This document shows, in pieces, positions 13,466-25,190 of a stretch of 64,000 nucleotides of DNA. The DNA is from Platycnemis pennipes (taxonomy: Eukaryota; Arthropoda; Insecta; Odonata; Platycnemididae). Within the stretch, counting starts at the first letter, position 1, and each line of letters begins with the position of its first letter. The stretch lies in assembly GCA_933228895.1 (NCBI GenBank), contig OW121855.1, positions 36,470,698 to 36,534,697 on the forward strand, in the 5' to 3' direction. A program made the position numbers and the translations under genes. The notes below the pieces were generated by a model. The model had not been told where the DNA came from and ran no database searches. It was given only the letters and a program-made list of their open reading frames with translations.

Positions 13466-15258
13466 TGCGTGGTTGACTTTGGGATGCAAAACTTTGGCTA
13501 AAATATCTACCAAGAATGTGGATATAAACTTCCGATCATTAAAAAGCATTCCAATCGATCAGAAACAACGATACTCTCGTTAATTTCGTGGGCGGTCGAT
13601 AGAGTGAATGAAGGTTGTACAATAACCACTTGTTTAATGAACCATAAGCATAGTGTGAGAGTACTTTCATCTTGAAAGGCATTTCCTTGGGACTAACCGA
13701 AATCAAATATAGTTTTCATGAAAAATTTGGAATGAAAGGTAAATTATTCACTCTTATGTCTCACATTAAATTCCTGCACATAAGGGAAATAAATCAACAC
13801 ACATTACCCTTCACTGCCATCATATGGCTCTTAATTTCTCCTATTTCTACAATACTAAATGCTTTTAGTCTAATCCTCAATACACGGCCATCTAACACAT
13901 AGTTTAAACGAATCTACTGCTCAAAATCTGAAACCTGAAGTAATAGTTATTACGAAGGTTTCATCTGTCTCCCTTATTGCGACTTGACAGTATTCGATAG
14001 TCACATTAAGTATGATGGATGCGAATAAATGCAAGGATGCCATGCAAATAACATTTTGGAATGAAACGTAAACAGATTCATACCCTTGATTCACCGAACC
14101 TTGGTCGGTGTCTGTTTATGACGGATAAGCATTATGGGTTCTCCCAATGAGACAATTCAATTACCTTCATTTCTACTGCGTTGTATATATTCAACACATC
14201 CATTAGATACAATGGCATTTGGCATTTTTTCCGTAAAAGCGATTTGCTAAGAATTCGGAGCTCATTTATTCGATAAGAAGCATAACATGCCATAGTTATC
14301 GCTTGCCCAAGAAGGGGCATCCTCCACGAAAATCCATAAAATTCATCGAAGTACTTACGGGCAGAATAACTTTTAACGATAACTGCGTCGCCACGACACT
14401 TCCTACAAAAAGACTCACAGGACACAAGGTTGGAGAAAACTGGGAGGACAGCAAAATCAACACAGGCATAGTAAAAATTGTTGAGATGTTGAGGGAACGA
14501 AAATGATAACATTTTCCTTCATGATTAAGAGTACTTCGAGGGTAACAGGACTAATTGAAATGGACTTAACAGCTGCGCATTGAAATCACCCCTACAGTCT
14601 CATTAAAAAATCATCGTTGGATAATATAAAAAAATTCTCTTATTATATTGGTGACCATAAAATTTTCCGCCATTGGATTCAGATATTTCTCTTGAAAAAA
14701 GAGGAAAACGACCTTACCGTTACCGTCAGGACAGACTACGACGTTCGCACCAATGAGGGCAGCAGGCCACCTTGTTCCATGGTTGATGAGCTCACTGCAA
14801 GCAGTTTGCTAAAGTATCTTTGACCGAGATGATGAAGCTGGCATTTATGCATCTGGTGAAGAGAAAGAAGACGGAAAATGTTACCTGAGAGTATTTTACA
14901 TCATACTTCTTAAAATCAATATCAAAGTATGTTTGTAGTTTTAGAAATCCATTTTAAACACTATCAACTTCTTTTGCGGCTAAGATTGCAAAATTATAAT
15001 GCTATTTAAGCATAATCTTCATAGCTTCTAACTGGTAAGAATTATTGTTGTCAACACTTATTCGAAACAGTTATATTGTTAGCCCTGAGTAACAAAGAAA
15101 AAGAATTCTTAACAATAAGGTTTGAAGGGTGAAGAGCATTTCACAAGTAGTTCTCACTTTTGCCATACTTCGCTTTCTTGTGTGTAGAAGAGGCCGAAAA
15201 TTCGCACCTTGCGTTCAACTAATTGTAAGACAAATAACCAAAAGGAAATGATTAGATT
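13466..15258. other. no gene recognised
   Basis: AT-rich sequence between the orphan CpG island and the mariner insertion. The longest frame (14132-14512, minus) has no recognisable domain and no coding-like composition. If the CpG island is a promoter, this would be the start of an intron or a non-coding transcript. Confidence 0.45.
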
Positions 15259-15356
15259 TACGAGGGCAAACTTAAAAATAAGGTCTCCAATTTATTTTTT
15301 CATAGAAAATGAAATTTATTCATATTGTTGGATATATCGTTGGAAAGGTCATGGCT

Positions 15357-15803
15357 TCAGCTATTTTTCGATGTAGTCGCTGACTTTTCTCCTGATTCCC
15401 CACTCCTGACCTGGCGGTCGATGACTTTTCTCATCCACAAGACGAACTTTTGCATCCCGTCGTCATACCAGCTTCCGTCCGCGTTGCGAATATAGGCGTT
15501 GACCTCCTCTTGCACCTCGTCGTCCGTCGCGAACTTCATCTCTCCTAGGTGTTTCTTCAGGGCAAGGAACATGTGAAAATCACTGGGTGCGAGGTCGTGG
15601 CTGTACGTAGGGTGCCCGATCACTTTCCACCCAAACTTCGAGATCAGTTCCTGCGTCTGATTAGCCGTATGAGGGCACGCGTTTTCATGATGAAATGAGA
15701 CCCCCTTCGTCAGCATTCCTGGACGTTTGTTCTTGATGGCGCGCCGAAGATTTTGTATTGTGTGGCAGTATCTTTCCTGATTGATAGTGGTTCTCCGGGG
15801 CAT
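15357..15803 (-). pseudogene. mariner transposase, C-terminal catalytic part
   Basis: About 147 residues match the second half of mariner transposases, including INQERY, the HENACPH motif and HDLAPSDFHMF. In the family the catalytic triad is DD34D. The first Asp lies in the deleted middle (roughly 100 residues absent compared with about 345 in full-length relatives). The second is Glu here (HHEN in place of HHDN). The third remains in APSD. The normal YSPDLAPSD reads YSHDLAPSD. The protein is therefore catalytically dead. Confidence 0.88.
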
Positions 15804-16104
15804 CCAACTCCTCTTCCAACTCCTTCACCGTTACCCGGCGGTTTTTCAGCATTTCCGCCTCCACTGCTTGCACTGTCTCATCTGAGTGCGATGGTCTGCC
15901 ACTTCTTTCCTCGTCATGGACGTTTGCGCGGCCGGAAAGGAACTCGCGGCACCACTTACGAACGTTTTTAACATCCATACATTTTTCACCGTAAATTTCA
16001 ACCAATTGGCGATGAATGTCTATAGGTGCCACCTTTTTCGCGGTCAAAAATCGTATGACAGACTGAATTTCACACCTGGACGGAGACGCGAGTGGAAGCT
16101 CCAT
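15802..16104 (-). pseudogene. mariner transposase, N-terminal DNA-binding part
   Basis: About 101 residues match the start of mariner transposases: two helix-turn-helix units for binding the terminal repeats, with the family words VRKWCREFLSGR and DEERSGRPS. The frame is open from the initiator Met to a KELEEELD stretch. There it meets an internal deletion and changes frame relative to the C-terminal piece. On its own this could still bind terminal repeats but cannot cut DNA. Confidence 0.85.
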
Positions 16105-16267
16105 CGCGGACTGCTACTATGCCAAGACTGAGCTGTCGACAATGCTTTGTGGCAGCAGAGTGGTAGTGGGGAAACCAAGGAACACGCCGGCGTTACCGGA
16201 TTGCACCTAGCTCTTCATGCGGCGACGCAATGACATAGGAGACCTTATTTTTAAGTTTGCCCTCGTA

Positions 16268-18135
16268 TAATAAATCAATTAGAGGTCGTCATTCATAAAG
16301 AAATTAACACTACTTTAAGAAAAATGAAATCAAGTAAACTGCATGGATGAATATTTGGAAATAGTTCCTAAATTAATCCTTACATTTGCGAAGTTTCTCT
16401 TGCGATTCCTTGCTTTAAACGATGTCATTTTCACTGGGAATTTTTCCATGCATTAGACGGCACAGTAAAAATCCACGTGTGAAACGGCCTTCACCAATAG
16501 GGTATCTCATAAATGCCCTCAGAGTGTCTATTGCTACGGTACTTGAACTCAGCGTATTGTCAATAACGAATCAATCTTGTACATACTCAATTACTGAACC
16601 ATGAAGTTACTGTCATACCCGCTTAGAACTTAAACTACAATGAGAAACATGTGGTAACCGTTCCCCGAACGTTTAGAGGAACTGGAAGGGGAGAGGTATA
16701 AAATAGCCATACACCCCACGCAATACAGAAGAATCTCTTCCTTCTCACGAATCTGCTTTAACCTAACCACCTTCCTTCCTTCCAGATGTTTACATTGACC
16801 GTTTTACCCCAGGCTACTCCTTTCATTCTTCACGCAAAACAAATCATTCCTTCCACTCTTAATTCCTTCTCTTTTCAAATATTTCCGGGTCCCTCTGTTC
16901 CCTACGCACCTCTCAACATCTTGCTTTTGCCAACTTCAATATTTCAATATTTCACCCTCCCCAGAAGTGCAATGTTGAATTATGTGGAGGCGAATACACG
17001 ATCGAGTAGGGCGGGCTCGCGCGGTCGGAGAATGGAAGGAGGGAGTGCTCTCAACATAGGTACTTCAGCACTAACAGTAGGTCTGGATGGCCATCAAAGG
17101 CTATTCCACTAAACATTTTACTTGCAAACGTTACCTCGCGCTATACGTTCTTTAGCTCGGTACGCACTCCACCTCGAATTACTTCATCTAAAAGTTCAAG
17201 CATTTCTGTGTTTCTCACCGGTTGTCTAACATTCTTCACGCTTTCAAGCCTTTCAACGTATCTTTCAATTCATTTCCAGTCACCTCCTCCATTCATTTAT
17301 CCTATCTTTCCCAAATTCCCTCCAGCTGCTTGTTTCTGCTCATGCCATTCCTGACACTCCTTTGCTTGTCTTTTCTCAGTCCATTCATCTTCTCCATGCT
17401 TCCTCAAAACAAGATATCAATAGCCACTATTCTATTTTCATGTCGTCAGTACAAACGTGAAATGAGCATGAAATAAAATGGACTTTTATTGAATTAATTC
17501 GTTCAAGTTTACCGATACTGCTAAAGCAAGGAAAATAAAAATGTTTCAATAATCTGAAATTAGGAACACCGGAAATCACATTTCTTGACTCATAACAAAC
17601 GAATTCCCATTTATAGGGGACATAAATATCACTCTGACAGCAATTAAAACACCGACCATTTTTCTGGTCATTAATGGAATAAGCCATCTCGTCTTTGGAG
17701 CTACGAGGTTTATTTTTTCTCTTTCTCCTGAGAGCCATTATTGATCACTCATACAGCATACACTTATTTGTGAAGCTTTTAATGGGGTATTTGTCTAATG
17801 TCTAATTGTAATTTTGTTTTTATTTGGATGTTATATAAATTTTGTGCATTAGTATTCTTAATTACTGAGGTTTTTCTTCTAACTGTTTGAGTTTGCAGAG
17901 ACTGGTATTCGTTGGGGGTTTGTTACGTTTCATTGCTATTTGTTTGTAGGGAGTTTTATTTAATTGCAAAGCTAGTGGATTAAGATCAGGCATTTGACTG
18001 CTATTGCGGGTGACCATACAGGAGCATATGCCTTAATATTATTTATTATTAATTCTAGGGAGTTGGAACAATTGTAGCTATTATAAATTAAAATAGAGAC
18101 GAGTGTATAAACATAAATATGAATGAAAAGTAGCC
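16268..18135. other. no gene recognised
   Basis: AT-rich DNA. A 103-residue frame at 17427-17738 (minus) has a Cys-x2-Cys pair followed by KWEFVCYESRN, vaguely like the cysteine-rich tail of piggyBac transposases. The alignment lacks the later cysteines, so I do not call it. Pyrimidine-rich stretches at 16730-16970 and 17150-17420 have no recognised content. Confidence 0.45.
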
Positions 18136-18335
18136 TATATTTGCCAAAAAGGACGCGAGTTTAAAGAACGGATCAAAGAGCATAAAGCGTACGCCAAAAA
18201 CAATGACACGACGTCTCTCTTCGCAAAGATCTAATAGAAGAGAGCCATAAAAGTGACTTCTACCCGGAGATCCTACACGTAGAAAAGAGAGGGCAAAGAC
18301 TTCAACGTACCAGAGTAGTTAGAAATTTAGAAAAG
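18136..18335 (+). pseudogene. GIY-YIG endonuclease fragment of a Penelope-like retroelement
   Basis: The + strand reads YICQKGREFKERIKEHKAYA followed by NNDTTSLFAK. After a one-base shift at about 18231 it continues LIEESHKSDFYPEILHVEKR. This is the pattern of the C-terminal GIY-YIG endonuclease of Penelope-like elements (YIGQTGR.F..R.KEH, then AKHL.E..H and ILH.EK.G). The frameshift and missing upstream reverse transcriptase mark it as a dead 3' fragment. The Gly of the YIG signature is Cys here. Confidence 0.75.
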
Positions 18336-18345
18336 TGTCCGTTGC

Positions 18346-19140
18346 ATTGAAAAATTGCCAACGATTTTTTCTCCTCCAACTCCCGCATTTTTCGTGATAT
18401 ACAGAACGTTTTAACCGTCCCCCACTTTATCCTTACATTTCCAGATAGCGTCCTTCCCCTCCCCCTACCAGTGCATGTTAGTCACGAGCGCACTGGGTGC
18501 ATGCCCCTCCCACTTGATGTTCGGGTATTCCTTCTCCCACACCCAAAACTCCATCGCACAGCCTCCTAAAATCCCCCCTTCCTTACGTCGCCCTCCCTTC
18601 TCATCCCTCACCCACCTCTCCCTCCCCTAATTTTTATTCCTATATATTCTTCGGCTTCTGTTGACATTGTATCGGATCGGCTCTGTCGAAACCTATGTCG
18701 TATCATAAAACATTTTATGTCACTCTTTATTTATGTCATTGCGAAGTCACTCTTTTCATTTACAATGTCAAGCAAATTCCACGAAGACACGCCTCGGGCT
18801 ACTGAATTGTAGCTATTCTTAGTTAACAGCTGAGAGGCTTGGTGGATCCAGAATTATTAAAGAGGGATGTATTTTAATTGTTTTGCGCTTGGAAGGGAAT
18901 CTGTCAGTGGAGTATAGTATGCTTTGAGGTTGATTTTTTTCGACATTTATATATCACAATGAATTTATTGACGATATAGAAACGGGCGAAGGTTAGTTTT
19001 ATCATAGATTAAGTACATATATACTTTATGGTTTTACATACGTATCTTGAATGGGGAAAATACGATAGATTTATGTTCATTTCGAATTAAAAGATTCGCG
19101 AACTGGCCGCGAAAACTTTTGCGGCGTTACCCAATGAAGC
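18346..19140. other. pyrimidine-rich stretch, no gene
   Basis: The block at 18415-18640 is rich in C and T and follows the Penelope-like fragment directly, so part of it may be that element's 3' untranslated tail. The remainder is AT-rich with no recognisable frames. Confidence 0.4.
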
Positions 19141-19141
19141 T

Positions 19142-19258
19142 GCACAATAGGCAATAGATATTCCACCGAGAAAAATCATTTGCCTTGACCTGGACTCGAA
19201 CCCGACCCGATTTCCGGCCAGGTTCTCTACCAATAAAGCTACCAAGATGTCCTCTTTC
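19142..19258 (-). repeat. tRNA-derived SINE, first arm of an inverted pair
   Basis: Read on the minus strand, 19183-19252 has a tRNA-like head: an A-box-like stretch (tggtagctttattggtagag), the words cctggccggaaatc in the anticodon region, and a B-box ggttcgagtcc. A tail of the form 'aaa..ttttctc.gtggaat' follows. The same head and tail recur at 30.5 kb and partly at 29.8 kb, so this is a dispersed family and not a functional tRNA gene. Confidence 0.72.
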
Positions 19259-19430
19259 TCTATGGAAATTATAGAGGCTATAAAGGAAACAGTTATTGCC
19301 GGACTGCTGGAGATATCATGTCACAAAGCAGCCGAAATTGTGCGAATGGCGCCACCTTCCTAGAGGTTAAAGCCGACATTTAAACACTACGGTTCTTACT
19401 TAAAACAAATTCAAAGTTCGCGAACTGAAA

Positions 19431-19510
19431 GAAATCAGGGGTCCGGGTTCGAGTCCCGTTCAAGGCAAAATATTTTTTCTCTGTGAAATATCTTGTTATT
19501 GCGAGTCAAC
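19431..19510 (+). repeat. tRNA-derived SINE, second (inverted) arm
   Basis: This is the same family in the opposite orientation, about 170 bp from the first arm. It lacks the A-box half and starts at aaatcagggg, then carries the B-box ggttcgagtccc and the ttttttctctgtgaaat tail. The pair could fold into a long hairpin. The breakpoint is shared with the pair at 30.5 kb. Confidence 0.68.
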
Positions 19511-21439
19511 AATGTTATTTGAAGAGAATTCGATAAATTTACTATATTTAGAAAGCATAAAAGGATGAAGTGAGCTAGGCATAAGGGTTTCGACAGGACT
19601 TTAATTTTCCTTGAAACTACTTTTTCATATTTCATTAGTACAACAGCGAATCATTATTCATGGGAGTGAATTAAAAGGCAAATAGCAGGAAAATACAAGT
19701 GCTTTGCAAGCAAAGTATCTCATCCACTTTCACAATAGTTATAATAGCTTTTAAATGTATCCAAAGAATAGATCAGAACACTTGGTCCTAGGCAACATCA
19801 AGTAAACTTAGCTATTAGGAACAATATTGTACCTTGATAATGACACGGAAGCGTTAAAACCGGTTGGGCTGTACCCAAAAAACTGTTTGGACAACAAAGT
19901 TATCTTGATTTTTCTCTCGAATATGAACTTCAAAAAAGTAAGCTCGCGAACCATTGATCATATACGCTTGGTCCTGATTCATATCAAATCACTGTTTTCA
20001 CTGATTACTAAACCCTAGATACAAATGATTTTATCACTTTCAACACTGCAGCAAGTTCAGAATTGATAGGCAATGAGTTATTTCCCATCAAGGGCAAATC
20101 TACATTTAAAGTTAAGCATTTGTTCCCCGCCTGCCTCATAACTTCCCGAAACATTTCTGTAGCTGATGGGTGTGGCCGATTTGCAGTGTAAATAGACGTT
20201 GTAGTGAGTGAATAGGTATATAACCACGCGTTCCAATTATTTCAATAGTCATTTTTATCACTAGTTTCGTTTCACTAGATAATAATAAGGTATAAAAAAG
20301 ACGTATTGAATGTATTATGAGAAATTAGCCTAAATTCATTAAGTCAATGGTTGGCGAGTTACTTTGTGGATTGAATTAATTATTTCCAATCAGCAATTCA
20401 TTAAGCAAATACTTATCTATAAGACAATATCATTAATGTACTGATTATTGTATTCAAGTAAATTTTAACGTTCTTCAATTTTTTTCGAGCGTTGCGTTAG
20501 TTTATGAGTAATTTAATCGTTGATCGCGCTCTTCTTTTATTAAAATAATAGTTAGTAAGAGCAAGAGCAGCTTTCATTTTCTCTGTTTCACTGCAAGCTT
20601 TCAAATATACGGACGATGAACAGTTTTCAAAACTATTATGGACACAAAATAAAAGGAATGGTAGATGGTTGAAAAGGGTCGCGGGTTTAAAACCCTCCCA
20701 TGGCTTGGATATCACGGTTGTCTCAGAATTATCCTTAGGTCAACAGCGGGACCTTAACCTAAGTGCATAATTGTTGGACCTTAACACCATTCACTTAGCT
20801 CTAGGGCTCCATATTTATCAACTTTGTCCCTTCCGAAATACATATACTTTGAGCATTTTCCCCCGCTTGCCTTCCCACCGAAGATTCATAAACGCCTATT
20901 CTAATCTAACCCTTGTCTCGCCCTTTAGGCTTCCATTATTCCATTTGCCCCACTTGCGTCTTCCACTAATTCATCAAGTTCCCGCACTTCCCCCATCTCC
21001 CTTCTTTTGAGCTTATGCTCAGGTTACGATACAGGATCGGTAATAATCGAAGATAAAATTTCCAGGAATGGAGCGCAAAATACAAGCCAAAGTACAGCAA
21101 CAATAGCACCGAATGAGATTTACATTTTCAATCACAAAAAACTACTTTTTGTTTCGTGAAGAAGGATTCATATTTATAGCATTTAAACGTTTTTTTATCC
21201 ATAGATGAGGAAGGAGTAAGCAATGGGAGATTTTTAGTTGGCAAAATTAGGCGAGAGAAAGGTATTAGGGACAAAAAAGGAGGCGAATCTCTCATGTCCC
21301 ATGCCTACTTTATGATCCAACAGCGAAGACTTGAGTGACTGTATGAATAATAATCGTCAATACGCATTGACATGAGGCGGAAATGAGACAATACAAAGAT
21401 ATAATACTAGACTAAACATACATGTATTAAAAATAGAAA
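19511..21439. other. no gene recognised
   Basis: AT-rich DNA. A B-box-like word (gcgggtttaaaaccctccc, 20681-20699) within 20640-20760 hints at another SINE, but no A-box or target duplication is evident. A C-rich stretch at 20860-21005 contains a short open frame without recognisable features. Confidence 0.45.
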
Positions 21440-22603
21440 AAGGCAGTAACTGAGAAAATAAAGGCGGCACAAGAGAGGCGATTTTGGTCCTCAGGCTACT
21501 TACAGAGAAGAGAATAGAGAAGAATCTACCGACGTTTGTTGCATTTGTAGATTATGAGGCGTTTCACAACGTGGAATGGAACTTTATGCTAAGGATTCTG
21601 AAAGAAATCGGAATATCATACAATGACCGAAGAGTTATCCATTGCTTGTATAAAAACCAGGTGGTTGTAATCAAATCAGCACCCGGCAGTAGGGAAACAA
21701 GGATAATGAAAGGAGTGAGAAAAGGCAGTGAGTGCACTGTCTCCCGCATTGTCCAATCGAGAAAGACATCCAAGAAGTCAAAGTGAAATCTCCAGGAGTG
21801 AATATCCACAGGAAGAAAATCAGCTTGCTGCTATTCGCTGACGACATAGCAGACATGGCAGAAGCAAAAAGAGATTTAAAGAAGACACTAGGAAATGTGG
21901 AAAGGACAATGGACAGATATTACCTGAAGATCAATAAAAAGAAAATTAAGGTATTGGTATGTAGTAGGAGAAAAGAAGCCGGGACCAAGGTTAAACTAGG
22001 AAAACAGACATCGAGGAGGTGGAAGAGTTGTGTTACCTGGGAAGTCGAGTAACCAGCGATGGAAGAAGTAAAAGAGAAATTACCAGGGGTATTGCCCAGG
22101 GGAAATGAGCTTTTTACCAAAAGAAAATCTTGCTAACAGCTGCAAATGCAAGCGTGGAAGTGAGGAAATATTTCATTAGAGCATACATCTGGGGCATTCT
22201 ACTATACGGCAGCGAAGCATGGATGATAACTGCAGCAGAGAAGTCAAGGCTGGAAGCATTTGAAATGTGGTGCTACCAAAGAATTATTAAGATAAAATGG
22301 ATCGATCGAGTGACAAACGAACAAGTTTAAGAAGAGTGAGAGAAATGAGAAGTCTACTGAGAACCCCAAAAAGAAGACGGGACAACTTAATCGGCCATAT
22401 CTTCCGGCACGATGGCCTGATGAAGACAATGTAATAGTGAGCGGGAAGAATGGAAAAGACAGGACTCCAATGAGATATGTGGAACAAGTTGCGAAGGATG
22501 TAAAAGAAAAAAATTACGTTAATATAAAGAGGTTGACCGATAGAAGAATCGAGTGGAGGGCTGCGTCAAACCAATCCTAGGATTGTTGAAGAATGATGAT
22601 GAC
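21440..22603 (+). mobile_element. non-LTR retrotransposon, 3' reverse-transcriptase fragment
   Basis: Broken frames on the + strand give reverse-transcriptase motifs in order: LLTEKRIEKNLPTFVAFVDY (motif with the first catalytic Asp), a GVRKG..C block (normally GVRQGC), LLLFADDIADMAE (the catalytic ADD), EELCYLGSRVTSDGR, and LLYGSEAWMITAAEKSRLEA. The copy is truncated at the 5' end. It closes with codons like those of related 3' ends and a gatgatgatga tail near 22595. Frameshifts at about 21740 and 22050 and in-frame stops make it inactive. Confidence 0.85.
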
Positions 22604-25190
22604 TGAGAAAATGCCTAATAATAAGCAATAATTTTGTCAATGTTGACGATTCCTGTTTCTAAAATAGTTTGATTAACTAAGTCAGCAGGTTCATGAATGT
22701 TAAAGTACAACATAAATTCTATGCACTAATTATTAAAAGTAATAGCACTTTTATGATGGATACATCAGTTACAAGTACTATGAGATTTAGCAACAGAAGG
22801 TTGGTAATGAAATTAACGATAAAACTTACAATTTTAAGCATCGCCATAATGGAAAAAAACGTAGATGATATATCAGAATTATAAATTCAAGTAAGAAGAG
22901 AATAAACTCACTTCCACTGAAAAACTAGTTAGAAAAAACACATATTTCAGTCCATTTGGCATAATATAAAAAACTAAAAAGTGACTTGTAAGGGCACATG
23001 AATCCATTTGTTGGTATATGCTCATTATATAAAAAGATTCATTTTATCGAAATGCTGAAATATTAGGCAATAAAAGAAAAAAAGACAGCTCCAACCTTTC
23101 GTCGAGAGAAAAATTAAAGACGGTAATTGCTTAAAAACCAATAAATTTCACAATACGTGAACACATATACAGGCCATAAAATAACCTAAAACGACTTTTT
23201 GAACGACCCGCTTGATACATAAAATGAGTGTAGTAGTTCAAAGCACTCAAGATTCTAGATACTTGCGATCCTTTTCATGTTTGTTTGGACACGTACTTCC
23301 AATGAACTTGACCTATATTCTTCGGAGCATGAGCCGATGGAGCTGAAAATAAGAAAACGCAGCTAGCATATCATTCCAATAGGGTGATTCCATTTTAAAG
23401 TGGTTGAATTATTTTCATTTCCCGGTGGCGTCTTGCGTGATTTACTCTTTAACAGAAAACGCATCTTCGAAATAAAATAGCACTGAAAGAAAGCATGAAA
23501 TTAATTAAGATAAGTGTCAGTTTCTTCACCAGCTGTTTGGCTCGGGAAATATTATCAGCATGAAATAAAGTGTTTCTCGCAAGACTGCAGTTTTGCTGGT
23601 GAAGGGACTGCCAAATTCTGCTATTTTTGTTTGCTGTGGTGTCATTTTTTGTCCCTCAAACCCATAACATTCACGATCCAGCGCTTAAAGTAATCAGAGA
23701 AAATGGAAATAGAATTAGAGTTTCAATGTGCACAAACTGCTGAGGCTATGTCACATTATGCTATTATTAACATAATTATAAAAGCAGCATGTTGACATAA
23801 TTATAGACGAAAAACCAAAATTGAAGGAAAATATTTGGATTCGAAAAGCACAGCCCTCTCTTTCCTATTAGTTAGTTGCTTCAAGTTAATTTCAATATAT
23901 ATAAATATATATGATATTCTGGACTTGTAACTGAACCTCCTCTAACTTCGAGATCCGGAAATTATGAACAGAATGAAAGTTGACCGAGAAGTGAGGCGGA
24001 ATTTGTGACTACTATAGGTTTCCCTCGAAGCCCAAAATGTTGGTACTCTTCTCATTTCTGAAACTGGTTCTCAACATTTTTTATTGTAGTCAAAAGAAAA
24101 ATTCTATTAAGTTTATTAGAAGTTTCACTTGATCCAGTTATCTCCAGCGCCGATCTACCTGGAGCTGGAGGCATACCCGTTCCCACCACACCCCTGTAAT
24201 TTTTCACCCAGCCCACTCCCTGAAATAGTGAAGCGCCATCTTGCACCCGAGATGTCAACTCCCTGTAAGAGACCGATTATGCATCACCACATTAATAAAT
24301 CAGGTATTTTACGACAAGCAACCGTCAACGGAGGGCGGGAAGACCGTAAACGCACGAGCACCATATTGCCTCTGGATCCAACAACAAAATATTTAGAATT
24401 CGGGACTCAAGAGCCCCTCGAACGACCGCCGATCGCGCCCACGTAAGAGCATTTCCGTAGCTACCCGTAAAGAAACTGCCGGACCACGTAACACGCGGGT
24501 GGGTTTTTCAGCGCTGATATTTCCGTGCTTTGCAGGCGTTTACCGAAGCCTGCCCCAGAACCTTCCTCCGCCACCCAAAATGCTTATTCTAGCGCGAGCG
24601 AGAAGAACGCTCATGGCTGCGATTCTATGGCAGGCCGTGCATGAATTGTGCGTCACCCTTCTGCAATGTCATTTATATCCCACGAATACAAGTCACGCCT
24701 CACTGAGAAGAGGTGGGGGAAGCGTCAGGGGCAGGAGTAGGATTATATCCCCGCAAAATTCAAATAAACTCGTGTCCGCATTATGAGCCATGTTTTGAGA
24801 ATCCTTCGGTCCACGAATATCTTTCGTAGTGCTCTAGGAAGGCCCCTTCGATCCAAACCTCGGTGTTTTATCTGCGTGACTCATCACTTAGATTAAGGGA
24901 GAGCCAGGAGACTTTGGTTCAAGGTCCGTTCCAATTCCATCTGTTTGGAAGAAAAAAAGGGATACCGGAAGCATTGAAATTCGAGATTTTCCCCCGGCTA
25001 GCAACCTCGAGACTTGCGCGGCGATGGCGCCGTTTCATGCACTGAGTGTTTCCTCACGCGAGATTCTTTCACTCCCCGCCGAGATTTATTTCTGAAATCG
25101 CTTCCATCAGCTATAGCATCATGAACCCTGCCCCTATGTGTTTATAGATTATAAATTAGCCATGTTACGTTGTCGAGTTACTTAAGAAAG
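22604..25190. other. no gene recognised
   Basis: 22604-24120 is AT-rich with nothing recognisable. From about 24120 to 25070 the GC content rises and several unrelated short frames open, but none shows a domain or exon-like borders. It could be an old repeat or a weak CpG island. Confidence 0.45.

Larger units (their letters stand above)
15259..16267 (-). mobile_element. mariner transposon, internally deleted
   Basis: The element (15261-16265, 1,005 bp) has perfect 28-bp terminal inverted repeats (15261-15288 and 16238-16265, starting cgagggcaaac). It is flanked by TA on each side, the standard Tc1/mariner target. It carries two pieces of a mariner transposase on the minus strand, in different frames. 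Perfect terminal repeats and clean TA flanks suggest a recent insertion mobilised in trans, because its own transposase is broken. Confidence 0.93.

Noticed and set aside
14132..14512. 126-residue open frame, minus strand
   Set aside because: No recognisable domain; opposite frame also open over part of it; AT-rich composition typical of non-coding flanks.
17427..17738. Possible piggyBac cysteine-rich tail on the minus strand
   Set aside because: Only one Cys-x2-Cys pair and a loose KWEFVCYESRN match; later cysteines and the transposase core are absent, and no TTAA-flanked ends were found.
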